Source: an uncultured Bacteroidales bacterium
GTDB taxonomy: Bacteria > Bacteroidota > Bacteroidia > Bacteroidales > Bacteroidaceae
Length of the DNA: 64,000 nt
NCBI GenBank assembly: GCA_902799355.1
Contig: CADCAG010000005.1
Coordinates: 27,851 to 91,850 of the forward strand
Reading direction: 5' to 3'
Part shown: positions 1 to 7,441 of the stretch, one piece after another
Position numbering within the stretch: the first letter of the stretch is position 1
Layout: each line of letters begins with the position of its first letter
The notes under the pieces: model-generated
Seen by the model: only the letters and a program-made list of their open reading frames with translations
What the model was told of the DNA's origin: nothing
Databases searched by the model: none
Made by a program: the position numbers and the translations under genes

Positions 1-1
1 T

Positions 2-877
2 GGCTTCATCCAGGTGAATGGCACGCCCGTCAAGAGTAACTATAAGGTACGCCCGGGCGACATTATCACGCTGATGCTCGACCGTCCACACTACGACACG
101 ACCATCGAACCAGAAGACATCCCCTTGGACGTGGTCTATGAGGACGACCAGCTGATGGTCATCAACAAGCCGGCAGGACTGGTGGTACACCCAGGAGTTG
201 GCAACTTCCACGGCACACTGGTCAACGCCATTGCCTGGCACCTGCGCAACCTGCCCAGCTACGACCCCAACGACCCGAGTGTAGGTCTGGTACACCGTAT
301 CGACAAGGACACCAGCGGTCTGCTGGTTATCGCCAAGACCCCTGATGCCAAGACAGAGCTGGGTGCACAGTTCTTCAACCACGACACACACCGCAGCTAC
401 CAGGCGCTGGTATGGGGCAACTTCACGGAAGACACGGGGCGCATAGAAGGCAATATAGGCCGAGACCCCAAGGACCGTCAGCGCATGGCGGTATTTCCTC
501 CAGGCTCTGACATTGGCAAGAGTGCCGTCACCCACTACCGCGTATTGGAGCGCTATGGCTATACCACCTTGGTGGAGTGCCGTCTAGAGACAGGACGTAC
601 CCACCAGATTCGTGCCCACATGAAGCATATCGGGCACCCGCTGTTTGCCGATGAGCGCTATGGCGGCACAGAGATACTACGCGGAGAGCGTACTGCCAGC
701 TACAAGGCATATATCCAGAACTGCTTCAAGCTGTGCAACCGACAGGCACTACATGCCAAGACCCTGGGGTTTGTACATCCCGTCACGCACCAGCAGATGG
801 ACTTCACCAGTGAACTGGCTGACGACATGCAGGCACTCATTGAGAAGTGGAGAAACTATACAAGAGTAAAAGAATAA
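2..877 (+). CDS. rluD: 23S rRNA pseudouridine synthase RluD, 5' end outside window
   Basis: RluA/RluD-family enzymes convert uridines of 23S rRNA to pseudouridine. The frame is open from base 2, and the residues before the first GTG (GFIQVNG) continue an S4 RNA-binding domain, so the true start lies upstream of the window and GTG 14 is internal. The catalytic motif HRIDKDTSGLLVIAKT is encoded near 292-340; its second Asp is the family's nucleophile. RTHQIRAHMKHIGHPLFAD near 597-650 is the conserved C-terminal block. Order S4 then catalytic domain fits RluD. A D-Ala-D-Ala ligase and an acyltransferase gene follow on the same strand with short gaps, an arrangement common in Bacteroidales. The exact target uridines are inferred from the family. 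Confidence 0.93.
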   Translation, partial: GFIQVNGTPVKSNYKVRPGDIITLMLDRPHYDTTIEPEDIPLDVVYEDDQLMVINKPAGLVVHPGVGNFHGTLVNAIAWHLRNLPSYDPNDPSVGLVHRIDKDTSGLLVIAKTPDAKTELGAQFFNHDTHRSYQALVWGNFTEDTGRIEGNIGRDPKDRQRMAVFPPGSDIGKSAVTHYRVLERYGYTTLVECRLETGRTHQIRAHMKHIGHPLFADERYGGTEILRGERTASYKAYIQNCFKLCNRQALHAKTLGFVHPVTHQQMDFTSELADDMQALIEKWRNYTRVKE

Positions 878-901
878 AACAATATAAGAATAAAAATATA
901 G

Positions 902-1891
902 ATGAAACATTTGAAACGCAACATCGCCATTGTGTGTGGCGGAGACTCTTCTGAACACGACGTATCCCTGCGTTCAGCACAGGGACTGTACTCATTCTTC
1001 GACAAGGAGCGCTACAACGTGTACATTGTCGATATCAAGGGCCAGGACTGGCATGTAGAGCTGGCGGGCGGCACCACGGCACGCATCGACCGCAACGACT
1101 TTTCGTTCGTGGAAGATGGCAAGGCCAAGCTGTTCGACTATGCCTATATCACCATCCACGGCACTCCCGGCGAGAACGGTATCCTGCAGGGCTACTTCGA
1201 CCTGATAGGCCTGCCCTACTCTACTAGCGGTGTGCTCGTCGAGGCGATGACCTTTGACAAGTTTGTCCTCAACCAGTACCTGCGTGGCTATGGCATCAGC
1301 GTGGCCGACTCATTGCTCATCCGTCAGGGCTACGAGCAGCTGGTCAGCGACGACGAGATAGAGCAGCGCATCGGCATGCCTTGTTTCGTCAAGCCTGCTG
1401 CCGACGGTTCCTCTTTCGGTGTCAGCAAGGTCAAGAACAAGGATCAGTTGGCCCCCGCCATCCGTAAGGCCATGCTGGAGAGCTCTGAAATCATGGTCGA
1501 GCAGTTCCTGGATGGCACAGAGATTTCTATCGGCGTCTATAAGACACACGACAAATCAGTTGTACTGCCTGCCACAGAGGTGGTTACCAGCAACGAGTTT
1601 TTCGACTACGACGCCAAATACAACGGTCAAGTACAAGAAATAACGCCTGCTCGCCTGTCAGAGGATGTGACACGTCGCGTTCGCGAAATTACTAGTCACA
1701 TCTACGACATCCTGCACTGTAACGGCATTATCCGTATCGACTATATCATCTCCAAGGAGGGTAAGATCTCCATGCTGGAGGTGAACACCACTCCGGGCAT
1801 GACACCTACCAGCTTCATTCCCCAGCAGGTACGTGCCGCAGGTCTGGAAATGAAGGACGTGCTGACAGACATTGTCGAAAACCAGTTTTAA
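902..1891 (+). CDS. ddl: D-alanine--D-alanine ligase
   Basis: ATP-dependent cytoplasmic ligase making D-Ala-D-Ala for peptidoglycan precursors. At 329 residues it has normal length. The N-terminus has the family signature GGDSSEHDVSLRSAQG. The ATP-grasp core shows VKPAADGSSFGVSKV near residue 162 and a glutamate-rich EQFLDGTEISIGVY. The C-terminal metal and phosphate site is seen in RIDYIISKEGKISMLEVN followed by TTPGMTPTSFIPQQ. ATG 902 follows an A-rich leader 24 bases after rluD with no TAnnTTTG box between them, so the two are probably cotranscribed. Nothing in the sequence suggests a D-Ala-D-Lac ligase. Assignment is secure. Confidence 0.96.
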   Translation: MKHLKRNIAIVCGGDSSEHDVSLRSAQGLYSFFDKERYNVYIVDIKGQDWHVELAGGTTARIDRNDFSFVEDGKAKLFDYAYITIHGTPGENGILQGYFDLIGLPYSTSGVLVEAMTFDKFVLNQYLRGYGISVADSLLIRQGYEQLVSDDEIEQRIGMPCFVKPAADGSSFGVSKVKNKDQLAPAIRKAMLESSEIMVEQFLDGTEISIGVYKTHDKSVVLPATEVVTSNEFFDYDAKYNGQVQEITPARLSEDVTRRVREITSHIYDILHCNGIIRIDYIISKEGKISMLEVNTTPGMTPTSFIPQQVRAAGLEMKDVLTDIVENQF

Positions 1892-1897
1892 TTGTCT

Positions 1898-3037
1898 ATG
1901 AACGAGTTTGACGAGATACGGCCTTATGAGGCTGGAGAGATGAAGCAGGCTTTCAACGATTTGTTGAATGACCGTCAGTTCTCAATGATACTGAAGGGCT
2001 TTGCCCCTTGGTTGCCAAAGACTGTTCGTAACGGTTTCTTGAAACTGCTGTTTATTGGCATCAAGACACCGCTGGACTTCCAGAAACGCTTCATGAAGCC
2101 CATCGTCAACTGGATTATCCGCAAACATAGCGATGGCTGTACGTTCGACGATGCCCTACTGCCAGCAGACAAGTCGCTGCGCTATACCTTCCTCAGCAAC
2201 CACCGTGACATCGTACTCGACTCTGCTTTCCTGGACGTGAAACTCGTGGAGGCCGGCTATCCCACAACGGTAGAGATTGGTATTGGTGACAACCTGCTGA
2301 TCTATCCATGGATCAAGCGTCTGGTCCGCATGAATAAGGCCTTCACCGTACGCCGTGGTCTGACAGCTCACGAGATGATGCGCTCGTCGCAGCTCATGAG
2401 CCGCTATATCCACTATGCTGTCACCCAGAAGAAGGAGAACATCTGGATTGCCCAGCGCGAAGGTCGTGCTAAGGACTCCAGCGACCACACACAGGATGCG
2501 GTGTTGAAGATGCTGGCGATGGGTGGTGACCTCAGCGAGTTGAATATCTGTCCACTGACCATCAGCTACGAGTTTGATCCCTGCGACTACCTGAAGGCTC
2601 AGGAGTTCCAGCAGAAGCGTGACAACCCTGCCTTCAAGAAGTCACGCCAAGACGACCTCGATAACATGAAGACAGGCATCTTCGGTTACAAGGGACGCGT
2701 CCACTACCACTGTGGCACGCCCATCAACCAGTGGCTGGGCGAGCTGGACGGTCTGCCCCGTAACGAGTTCTTCCAGCAGCTCAGCCAGCGCATCGACCAG
2801 GAGATTCATGCTGGTTATCGTCTGTACCCCTGCAACTACATTGCTTTAGACCAACTGGAAGGAACCTCAGCGTATGCCGACCACTACACCGCAAAGGATG
2901 TGGAGCGTTTTGAGAAGTATCTGGCTGGTCAGCTCGCTAAGATCAGCATACCCGACAAAGACGAGGCCTTCCTCCGTGAACGTATGCTGACCATGTACGC
3001 TAATCCCGTGCGCAACTACCTAAAGGCAAAAACATGA
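1898..3037 (+). CDS. PlsC-like glycerol acyltransferase family protein
   Basis: Probable membrane-associated acyltransferase of the 1-acyl-glycerol-3-phosphate acyltransferase superfamily, about 379 residues. Block I is seen as SNHRDIVLDSAFLD near residue 100, and the substrate-binding block as WIAQREGRAKDSSDHTQD near residue 185. A long variable C-terminal region follows, as in the Bacteroidales version of the family. I prefer ATG 1898 to TTG 1892, because TTG directly abuts the ddl stop and ATG is the stronger start. The substrate is unknown: phospholipid, or an ornithine- or glycine-type lipid, are both possible. It sits tightly behind ddl and overlaps the next gene by four bases (ATGA), so translation is probably coupled. 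Confidence 0.82.
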   Translation: MNEFDEIRPYEAGEMKQAFNDLLNDRQFSMILKGFAPWLPKTVRNGFLKLLFIGIKTPLDFQKRFMKPIVNWIIRKHSDGCTFDDALLPADKSLRYTFLSNHRDIVLDSAFLDVKLVEAGYPTTVEIGIGDNLLIYPWIKRLVRMNKAFTVRRGLTAHEMMRSSQLMSRYIHYAVTQKKENIWIAQREGRAKDSSDHTQDAVLKMLAMGGDLSELNICPLTISYEFDPCDYLKAQEFQQKRDNPAFKKSRQDDLDNMKTGIFGYKGRVHYHCGTPINQWLGELDGLPRNEFFQQLSQRIDQEIHAGYRLYPCNYIALDQLEGTSAYADHYTAKDVERFEKYLAGQLAKISIPDKDEAFLRERMLTMYANPVRNYLKAKT

Positions 3038-3714
3038 AAAGACTATCGCCCTCTATCCTCCTCGGTCTTCTTCTATCTTCTTCTATCTTCCTTCTGTCTT
3101 GCGAGAGGGACAGCTATGAGAAGGGCGAAGGCAGCTACTCATTGCTGCAGGCCGATTTCGCCTGTCTGACGGTTGACAGCGAGAAGCGAGGAGTGTCATT
3201 CATGACCGATGAGGGCGAACATTATCTCCTCAGCAATCCTACAAAAGCTTCCTGGATAGAGACAGCAGACACCGTCTATCGCACCTATTTATATTATAAT
3301 AAGGTGGAGGATGGTAGAGCGTATGTCAAATCGATAGGCATTCTACCCACGCTAATACCTCATGATGTCAAGGACTTCAAGCGCCAGCCACAGGACCCTG
3401 TAGGCATGGAGAGTTCGTGGCTGACCCGTGATGGCAAGTATATCAATATGGGGTTGTTGCTCAAAAATGGTCGCGATGACAATGGCAAAGAAGGCATTCA
3501 CTCCTTGGCATTGGCCCTCGACGAGGTACGACAGAATAGCGACCACACAAAGACAGCCTACTACCGTCTGTTACACGACCAGGGCGAGAGTCCCCAATAC
3601 TATACCAACCGCCGCTATGTGTGCATTCTGCTACCTACAGAAGAACGGCCAGACAGCGTGTGTCTGACCGTTAAGACCTACGACGGTGTCGTCGTCAGGA
3701 AATTCAAATTGTAG
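3034..3714 (+). CDS. NigD-like lipoprotein
   Basis: A 226-residue predicted outer-membrane or periplasmic lipoprotein. The N-terminus is positively charged, then hydrophobic, with a lipobox ending at Cys23 (IFLLSC). The mature part has the general layout of Bacteroidales NigD-like proteins: an N-terminal beta-barrel-like segment (ADFACLTVDSEKRGVSFMTD) and a C-terminal beta-rich half ending VCLTVKTYDGVVVRKFKL. NigD was named for proteins linked to bacteriocin immunity, but most family members have no proven role, so no function is claimed. It overlaps the acyltransferase stop by four bases and its stop lies three bases from the convergent rubredoxin stop, leaving no room for an intergenic terminator. 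Confidence 0.7.
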   Translation: MKRLSPSILLGLLLSSSIFLLSCERDSYEKGEGSYSLLQADFACLTVDSEKRGVSFMTDEGEHYLLSNPTKASWIETADTVYRTYLYYNKVEDGRAYVKSIGILPTLIPHDVKDFKRQPQDPVGMESSWLTRDGKYINMGLLLKNGRDDNGKEGIHSLALALDEVRQNSDHTKTAYYRLLHDQGESPQYYTNRRYVCILLPTEERPDSVCLTVKTYDGVVVRKFKL

Positions 3715-3717
3715 ACG

Positions 3718-3879
3718 TTACTCCTCAGGTGAGAAGTCGTCCTTGCCGACGCCACAGATAGGGCATACCCAATCATCGGGGATGTCTTCAAAGGCTGTTC
3801 CTGGAGCAATACCGCCATCAGGATCTCCAACTGCAGGATCATACACGTAGCCACATGTTTCGCAAACGTACTTTTTCAT
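3718..3879 (-). CDS. rubredoxin
   Basis: Small cytoplasmic iron protein of 53 residues with one Fe(Cys)4 centre, used for one-electron transfer in anaerobes, often to peroxide- or superoxide-reducing enzymes. The reverse strand reads [20 protein letters not shown] at the start, with CxxCG, and [19 protein letters not shown] at the end, with the second CxxCG. All four cysteine ligands and the conserved Y-x-Y-D-P and D-D-W-x-C-P blocks are present, and the length is exactly typical. It is easily missed because it is short. It lies 37 bases downstream of the glycosyltransferase gene on the same strand and may be its last operon member. Its stop is three bases from the NigD-like gene's stop. Confidence 0.95.
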   Translation of the reverse strand: MKKYVCETCGYVYDPAVGDPDGGIAPGTAFEDIPDDWVCPICGVGKDDFSPEE

Positions 3880-3916
3880 AAGCTTTTTTGTTTAAAGGGT
3901 TAGTAATTATTTCAGT

Positions 3917-4978
3917 TCACTCTTCATTCTTCACTTTCAACACCTTCTCCACCTTCTCCACGATGGCCTCCGGTGCAATGTTGCGCATACAGGCATAGTC
4001 ACCACGCAGACAAGGCTTTTGTCCGAAGATGCTACACGGACGACAGTCGAGCGGAATCTGTACAGCATTGTCCTCTGACTGCCCCCATCCCATAAAACCA
4101 GCATAGGGATGCGTAGCGCCCCAGATGCTGACGACAGGTGTGTTCGTCAGTGATGCCAGATGCATATTTGAAGAGTCCATAGATATCATGACATCCAGAT
4201 GACTCATCAGTATCAATTCCTGGTGCATCGACTCCAGCTGAGCTCCGACGTTCACACAGGCAGCATGCTGTGCACTCCACTCAGTAAAGTACTTCGTCTC
4301 CTGTTCACCACGGCCAAAGAGAAGGATGCGTGCCTTGGGATATTTCTCCATGAGCTGTTCTATCACCTGCATCATCAGGCGAGGCGGATAGGTTTTTCCC
4401 TCATGTGCGGCAAAAGGAGCCACACCAATCCATTGCTCATAGGACTTCTTGACGCACAACTCAGGAGGCAGCATATTCAGATTACCACCTTCTTCCGGGA
4501 AGATGCTCTTAAACTGTATATCCACTGGATAACCCAACTTGGCGAATACGTCGACATAGTTCTGGAACGACGTAGGCTGCTGCACCAGTTCCTTATGCGT
4601 TGGTGAGGTAATGCTACGACGGCCCTTACGGTGCTTATTGATATGCTCCACACGATAGCGTCCCAAATTAAAGCGCATGCGCAGATAGTTAGAGCGCAGC
4701 ACACTGTGCAAATCGGCCACTGCAGTAAACTGCTTGGCAGCCAGTCGACGGTAGAGGGCATTAAGACCCTTGATACCCTTGTATTCGTTCTTCAGGTCAG
4801 CAACCATAAACCCGACATTGGGTGCCAGATCTTCGAAGAAAGGACGGGCAAAAGCCCTGCTCAGCACCGTGATACGGATATCAGGATACTGGTGTGCTAA
4901 AGAATAGACGACAGGCACCATCATGGCGACATCGCCCATTGCTGAAAAGCGGATAACGAGTATGTGTTCTTTCTTCAT
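3917..4978 (-). CDS. Glycosyltransferase family 9 (heptosyltransferase-like)
   Basis: A 353-residue GT-B glycosyltransferase of the ADP-heptose:LPS heptosyltransferase family. The N-terminus has ILVIRFSAMGDVAMMVPVV, the classical GT9 start in which an acidic residue follows the RFSAMG loop. The nucleotide-sugar half carries WIGVAPFAAHEGKTYPP and the donor-site block DVMISMDSSNMHLASLTNTP followed by VVSIWGATHP. The C-terminus contains CRPCSIFGQKPCLRGDYACM, a cysteine-rich end common in Bacteroidales members. It probably adds a sugar to lipid A core or a related surface glycan on the inner face of the inner membrane. Donor and acceptor are not deducible. It follows the DUF4254 gene by 51 bases, a frequent pairing in this phylum. 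Confidence 0.88.
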   Translation of the reverse strand: MKKEHILVIRFSAMGDVAMMVPVVYSLAHQYPDIRITVLSRAFARPFFEDLAPNVGFMVADLKNEYKGIKGLNALYRRLAAKQFTAVADLHSVLRSNYLRMRFNLGRYRVEHINKHRKGRRSITSPTHKELVQQPTSFQNYVDVFAKLGYPVDIQFKSIFPEEGGNLNMLPPELCVKKSYEQWIGVAPFAAHEGKTYPPRLMMQVIEQLMEKYPKARILLFGRGEQETKYFTEWSAQHAACVNVGAQLESMHQELILMSHLDVMISMDSSNMHLASLTNTPVVSIWGATHPYAGFMGWGQSEDNAVQIPLDCRPCSIFGQKPCLRGDYACMRNIAPEAIVEKVEKVLKVKNEE

Positions 4979-5029
4979 GTTGGCGGTTAGCAGTCCCTTG
5001 CAAGCAGAGGGTGGCGTTGCGAATTGCTG

Positions 5030-5635
5030 TTAGCTATTTTTATATAGAACAGGATTGGTCGCGGGGTCGTTGTACATCTTCATTTGGCGGTACACCTTCA
5101 TGTACTTACGACCGGCCTCGATGTCTTCCAACAGCTGGTCAATGGCTGTAGAGAGGTCCACCTGCTGCTCTAACAATACGCCGAGTTTGCCCTGACACTT
5201 CTGGATGTGCTCAGCATCGGCATCTTTACGCTCGGTCTGTTCCTTCATGTGCCAGATTTTCAGTGCCAGAATACTCAAACGGTCAATGGCCCATGCCGGA
5301 CTCTCCGTATTCAGACGGGCACCAGCCTGAGGCTTCACGTCAGCATAGACCTTACGGAAGTAGGTATCAACCTCTTCCACCAAGTCCGTACGGTCCTGGT
5401 TGGAACGATCGATACGACGCTTCAGTCCCAGCGCCTCTGTGGGATTGATGTGCGGATCACGGATAATATCCTCCAGATGCCACTGCACGGTATCTATCCA
5501 GCATTTCAGGTAGAGGCTATACTCTATCGTATCACGCTCGTAGGGATTGTTGATGGGAGTATCCACGTCGTCCTTCAAGTGATAGTCACGGATGGCCTGA
5601 TTGAATATTTTGTTGGCTTTTTCTGTGAATGTCAT
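5030..5635 (-). CDS. DUF4254 domain protein
   Basis: About 201 residues, beginning MTFTEKANKIFNQAIRDYHL and containing NNPYERDTIEYSLYLKCWID and WHLEDIIRDPHINP, the recognisable DUF4254 pattern. The family is mostly alpha-helical and cytoplasmic with no proven activity; it repeatedly neighbours GT9 glycosyltransferases, which suggests a role in surface-glycan assembly. The open frame extends upstream to 5746, but a -7 box (reverse-strand TATCTTTG at 5661-5668) lies inside that extension. The start must therefore be downstream: ATG 5635 (MTFTEKA) or ATG 5647 (MINAMTF). I chose 5635 because the family consensus begins there. It is first in a probable operon with the glycosyltransferase and rubredoxin genes. 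Confidence 0.85.
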   Translation of the reverse strand: MTFTEKANKIFNQAIRDYHLKDDVDTPINNPYERDTIEYSLYLKCWIDTVQWHLEDIIRDPHINPTEALGLKRRIDRSNQDRTDLVEEVDTYFRKVYADVKPQAGARLNTESPAWAIDRLSILALKIWHMKEQTERKDADAEHIQKCQGKLGVLLEQQVDLSTAIDQLLEDIEAGRKYMKVYRQMKMYNDPATNPVLYKNS

Positions 5636-5660
5636 AGCGTTTATCATTTTGTTTATTCTG

Positions 5661-5668
5661 CAAAGATA
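5661..5668 (-). promoter_or_regulatory. Promoter -7 box of the DUF4254/GT9/rubredoxin run
   Basis: Reverse-strand TATCTTTG matches the Bacteroidota primary-sigma -7 consensus TAnnTTTG. It lies 13 bases before ATG 5647 and 25 before ATG 5635. The -33 region is weak. It rules out the longer upstream start of the reading frame. Confidence 0.75.
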
Positions 5669-5737
5669 CAATAAATAAATGAGAACACCGCATTTTTCCG
5701 TAATTATTTTTGTTATCATGAAGTAATTTAAAGATGT

Positions 5738-5769
5738 TTTGGTCATGTTGGCAGATTTTTGTATCTTTG
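5738..5769 (+). promoter_or_regulatory. Promoter of the second pseudouridine synthase gene
   Basis: TTTG at 5738-5741, a 20-base gap, then TATCTTTG at 5762-5769 is a full Bacteroidota -33/-7 promoter. Transcription should start within about ten bases, just before ATG 5783. It is divergent from the DUF4254 promoter, and the two -7 boxes lie about 95 bases apart. Confidence 0.85.
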
Positions 5770-5782
5770 CAGAACGAACTTA

Positions 5783-7105
5783 ATGAACATACACCCACTC
5801 CATAACACGACCTCAGAACGGCCACAGCGCTTCACCTATCCGTTCTGCTATGAGCCTCATCCTCTGTGCCGCGCAGCAGTCACAGAGGTGCAGCAATACA
5901 TAGCAGAGCATGAAGAGATACGCAGTGATGCCGACCGCGGCAAGATGTTTGGAGTATTGGTGGTAGACAGTACTGACGGACTGGCTTTTCTGGCTGCCTA
6001 CAGCGGTCTGCTGGCAGGTCGCAACGACTGGCCATATTTCGTGCCTCCCGTCTATGACGCCCAACAGCCCGACGGCCACTTCAAGATGACAGAACGCGAG
6101 ATTTCTCTCATCTCTCACCACTCACCACTTACCTCTAAACAGATGTCTCAGGAGCTACAGCTGTGGCTGTTCCACCAGTACCAGTTGCTCAACGCCCGTG
6201 GTGAGACGAAAGACCTGGTAGACATCTGGCAGTCGTACTACAGCCGCGAGAAGCTGCGCCGCAAGTTTCCGCTGCCACCAGGAGGTACTGGCGACTGCTG
6301 TGCCCCCAAGTTGTTGCAATATGCCTATCAGCATGGTTTGAAGCCTGTCTGTATGGCAGAATTCTGGTGGGGAGCGCCCACTAAAGAGGAGGTACGCCAG
6401 CATCTGAACTTCTATCCTGCCTGCCGAGGCAAGTGCAAGCCTATCCTGACGTGGATGCTACAGGGACTGGATGTAGACCCAAACCCCGAGACATTAGGTC
6501 TTCAACGCATGGAGATACCTACCGTCTACGAGGATGACGCCCTGCTCGTCGTTGACAAGCCCAGCGGTATGCTGTCGGTGCCGGGGCGTATAGAGGACTA
6601 CAGTGTGGAGACGGTCATGCACGAACGTTATTCCGACAGCATCGTTGCCCACCGCCTGGACATGGGCACGAGTGGCTTGCTCATCGTTGCCAAGAATGGG
6701 GAGGCCTACCGCATCCTGCAACAGCAATTCATCCACCATGAGGTGAGAAAGAAATACATCGCTATGTTGGAGCATTCAGGCCAGGGCACAGGTGTCATCA
6801 GTCTGCCGTTACGCCCAGACCCCATGAACCGTCCCCGTCAGGTGGTGGATACGGATCACGGCAAACGTGCCGTCACCCGCTACGAGTATATCGGTGACCG
6901 TCTGGTGGCGCTATGGCCAGAGACGGGGCGAACGCACCAGCTACGCATCCACTGTGCACACCCTGACGGACTGTCCAACCCCATCGTTGGCGATGAGTTG
7001 TATGGCACCCGCGGCCAGCGGCTCTGTCTGCATGCTGCTGAAATCTGGTTCCGTCATCCTATATCAGGCGACGAGATGCATATCAAATCAGAAATACCCT
7101 TTTAA
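5783..7105 (+). CDS. RluA-family pseudouridine synthase with N-terminal extension
   Basis: A 440-residue RNA pseudouridine synthase. The C-terminal half is a standard RluA catalytic domain: a VDKPSGMLSVPG block, the active-site motif VAHRLDMGTSGLLIVAKN with catalytic Asp, and GRTHQLRIHCAHPDGLSNPI. It lacks an S4 domain. The N-terminal ~240 residues are instead a separate region with paired cysteines (GDCCAPKLLQYA and YPACRGKCKP), seen in a long Bacteroidales subfamily; the CC and CxxxC pairs could bind metal, but this is inference. ATG 5783 is chosen over the in-frame TTG 5759 because the -7 promoter box at 5762-5769 lies between them. The RNA target is unknown. Confidence 0.9.
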   Translation: MNIHPLHNTTSERPQRFTYPFCYEPHPLCRAAVTEVQQYIAEHEEIRSDADRGKMFGVLVVDSTDGLAFLAAYSGLLAGRNDWPYFVPPVYDAQQPDGHFKMTEREISLISHHSPLTSKQMSQELQLWLFHQYQLLNARGETKDLVDIWQSYYSREKLRRKFPLPPGGTGDCCAPKLLQYAYQHGLKPVCMAEFWWGAPTKEEVRQHLNFYPACRGKCKPILTWMLQGLDVDPNPETLGLQRMEIPTVYEDDALLVVDKPSGMLSVPGRIEDYSVETVMHERYSDSIVAHRLDMGTSGLLIVAKNGEAYRILQQQFIHHEVRKKYIAMLEHSGQGTGVISLPLRPDPMNRPRQVVDTDHGKRAVTRYEYIGDRLVALWPETGRTHQLRIHCAHPDGLSNPIVGDELYGTRGQRLCLHAAEIWFRHPISGDEMHIKSEIPF

Positions 7106-7125
7106 TCATTTAAAACGTTATCATT

Positions 7126-7431
7126 ATGGTTAAGCACATTATTCTTTGGACATTGAAGTCCGAGCTGAGTGAGGAAGAGAAGAAGGCTGTCAAGGCTGGT
7201 ATTAAGGAAGGTCTGGAAGGCCTGGTAGGCAAGGTTCCTGGACTCATTGATGTCAAGGTACACATCGATGGTCGTCTGGCATCATCGAACGCTGACGTCA
7301 TGCTCGACAGCACCCTGGAGAGCGAAGAGGCACTGAAGGGCTATGCCATACATCCAGAGCATGTAGCTGTGGCCAACAACAAGGTACGTCCCTACACCGT
7401 ACAGCGCAGCTGCCTGGACTTCGAAATCTAA
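7126..7431 (+). CDS. Dabb family stress-responsive A/B-barrel protein
   Basis: A 101-residue cytoplasmic protein with the dimeric alpha/beta-barrel (Dabb) layout. The first strand is VKHIILWTLKSELSEEE, with the conserved H that begins the family motif. A helix follows (VKAGIKEGLEGLVGKVPGL), then strands IDVKVHIDG and ADVMLDSTLE, and a terminal helix beginning at GYAIHPEHVAVANNKVRPYT, which is the typical HP-x-H end block. Biochemical roles in the family are diverse and mostly unknown, so none is claimed. It sits 20 bases behind the pseudouridine synthase and 10 bases before the helicase gene, so the three probably share one transcript. Confidence 0.88.
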   Translation: MVKHIILWTLKSELSEEEKKAVKAGIKEGLEGLVGKVPGLIDVKVHIDGRLASSNADVMLDSTLESEEALKGYAIHPEHVAVANNKVRPYTVQRSCLDFEI

Positions 7432-7441
7432 CCAACGGTTA

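Noticed and set aside
5207-5674. 155-codon forward frame opposite the DUF4254 gene
   Set aside because: Antisense shadow; the reverse-strand gene has family motifs and a promoter.
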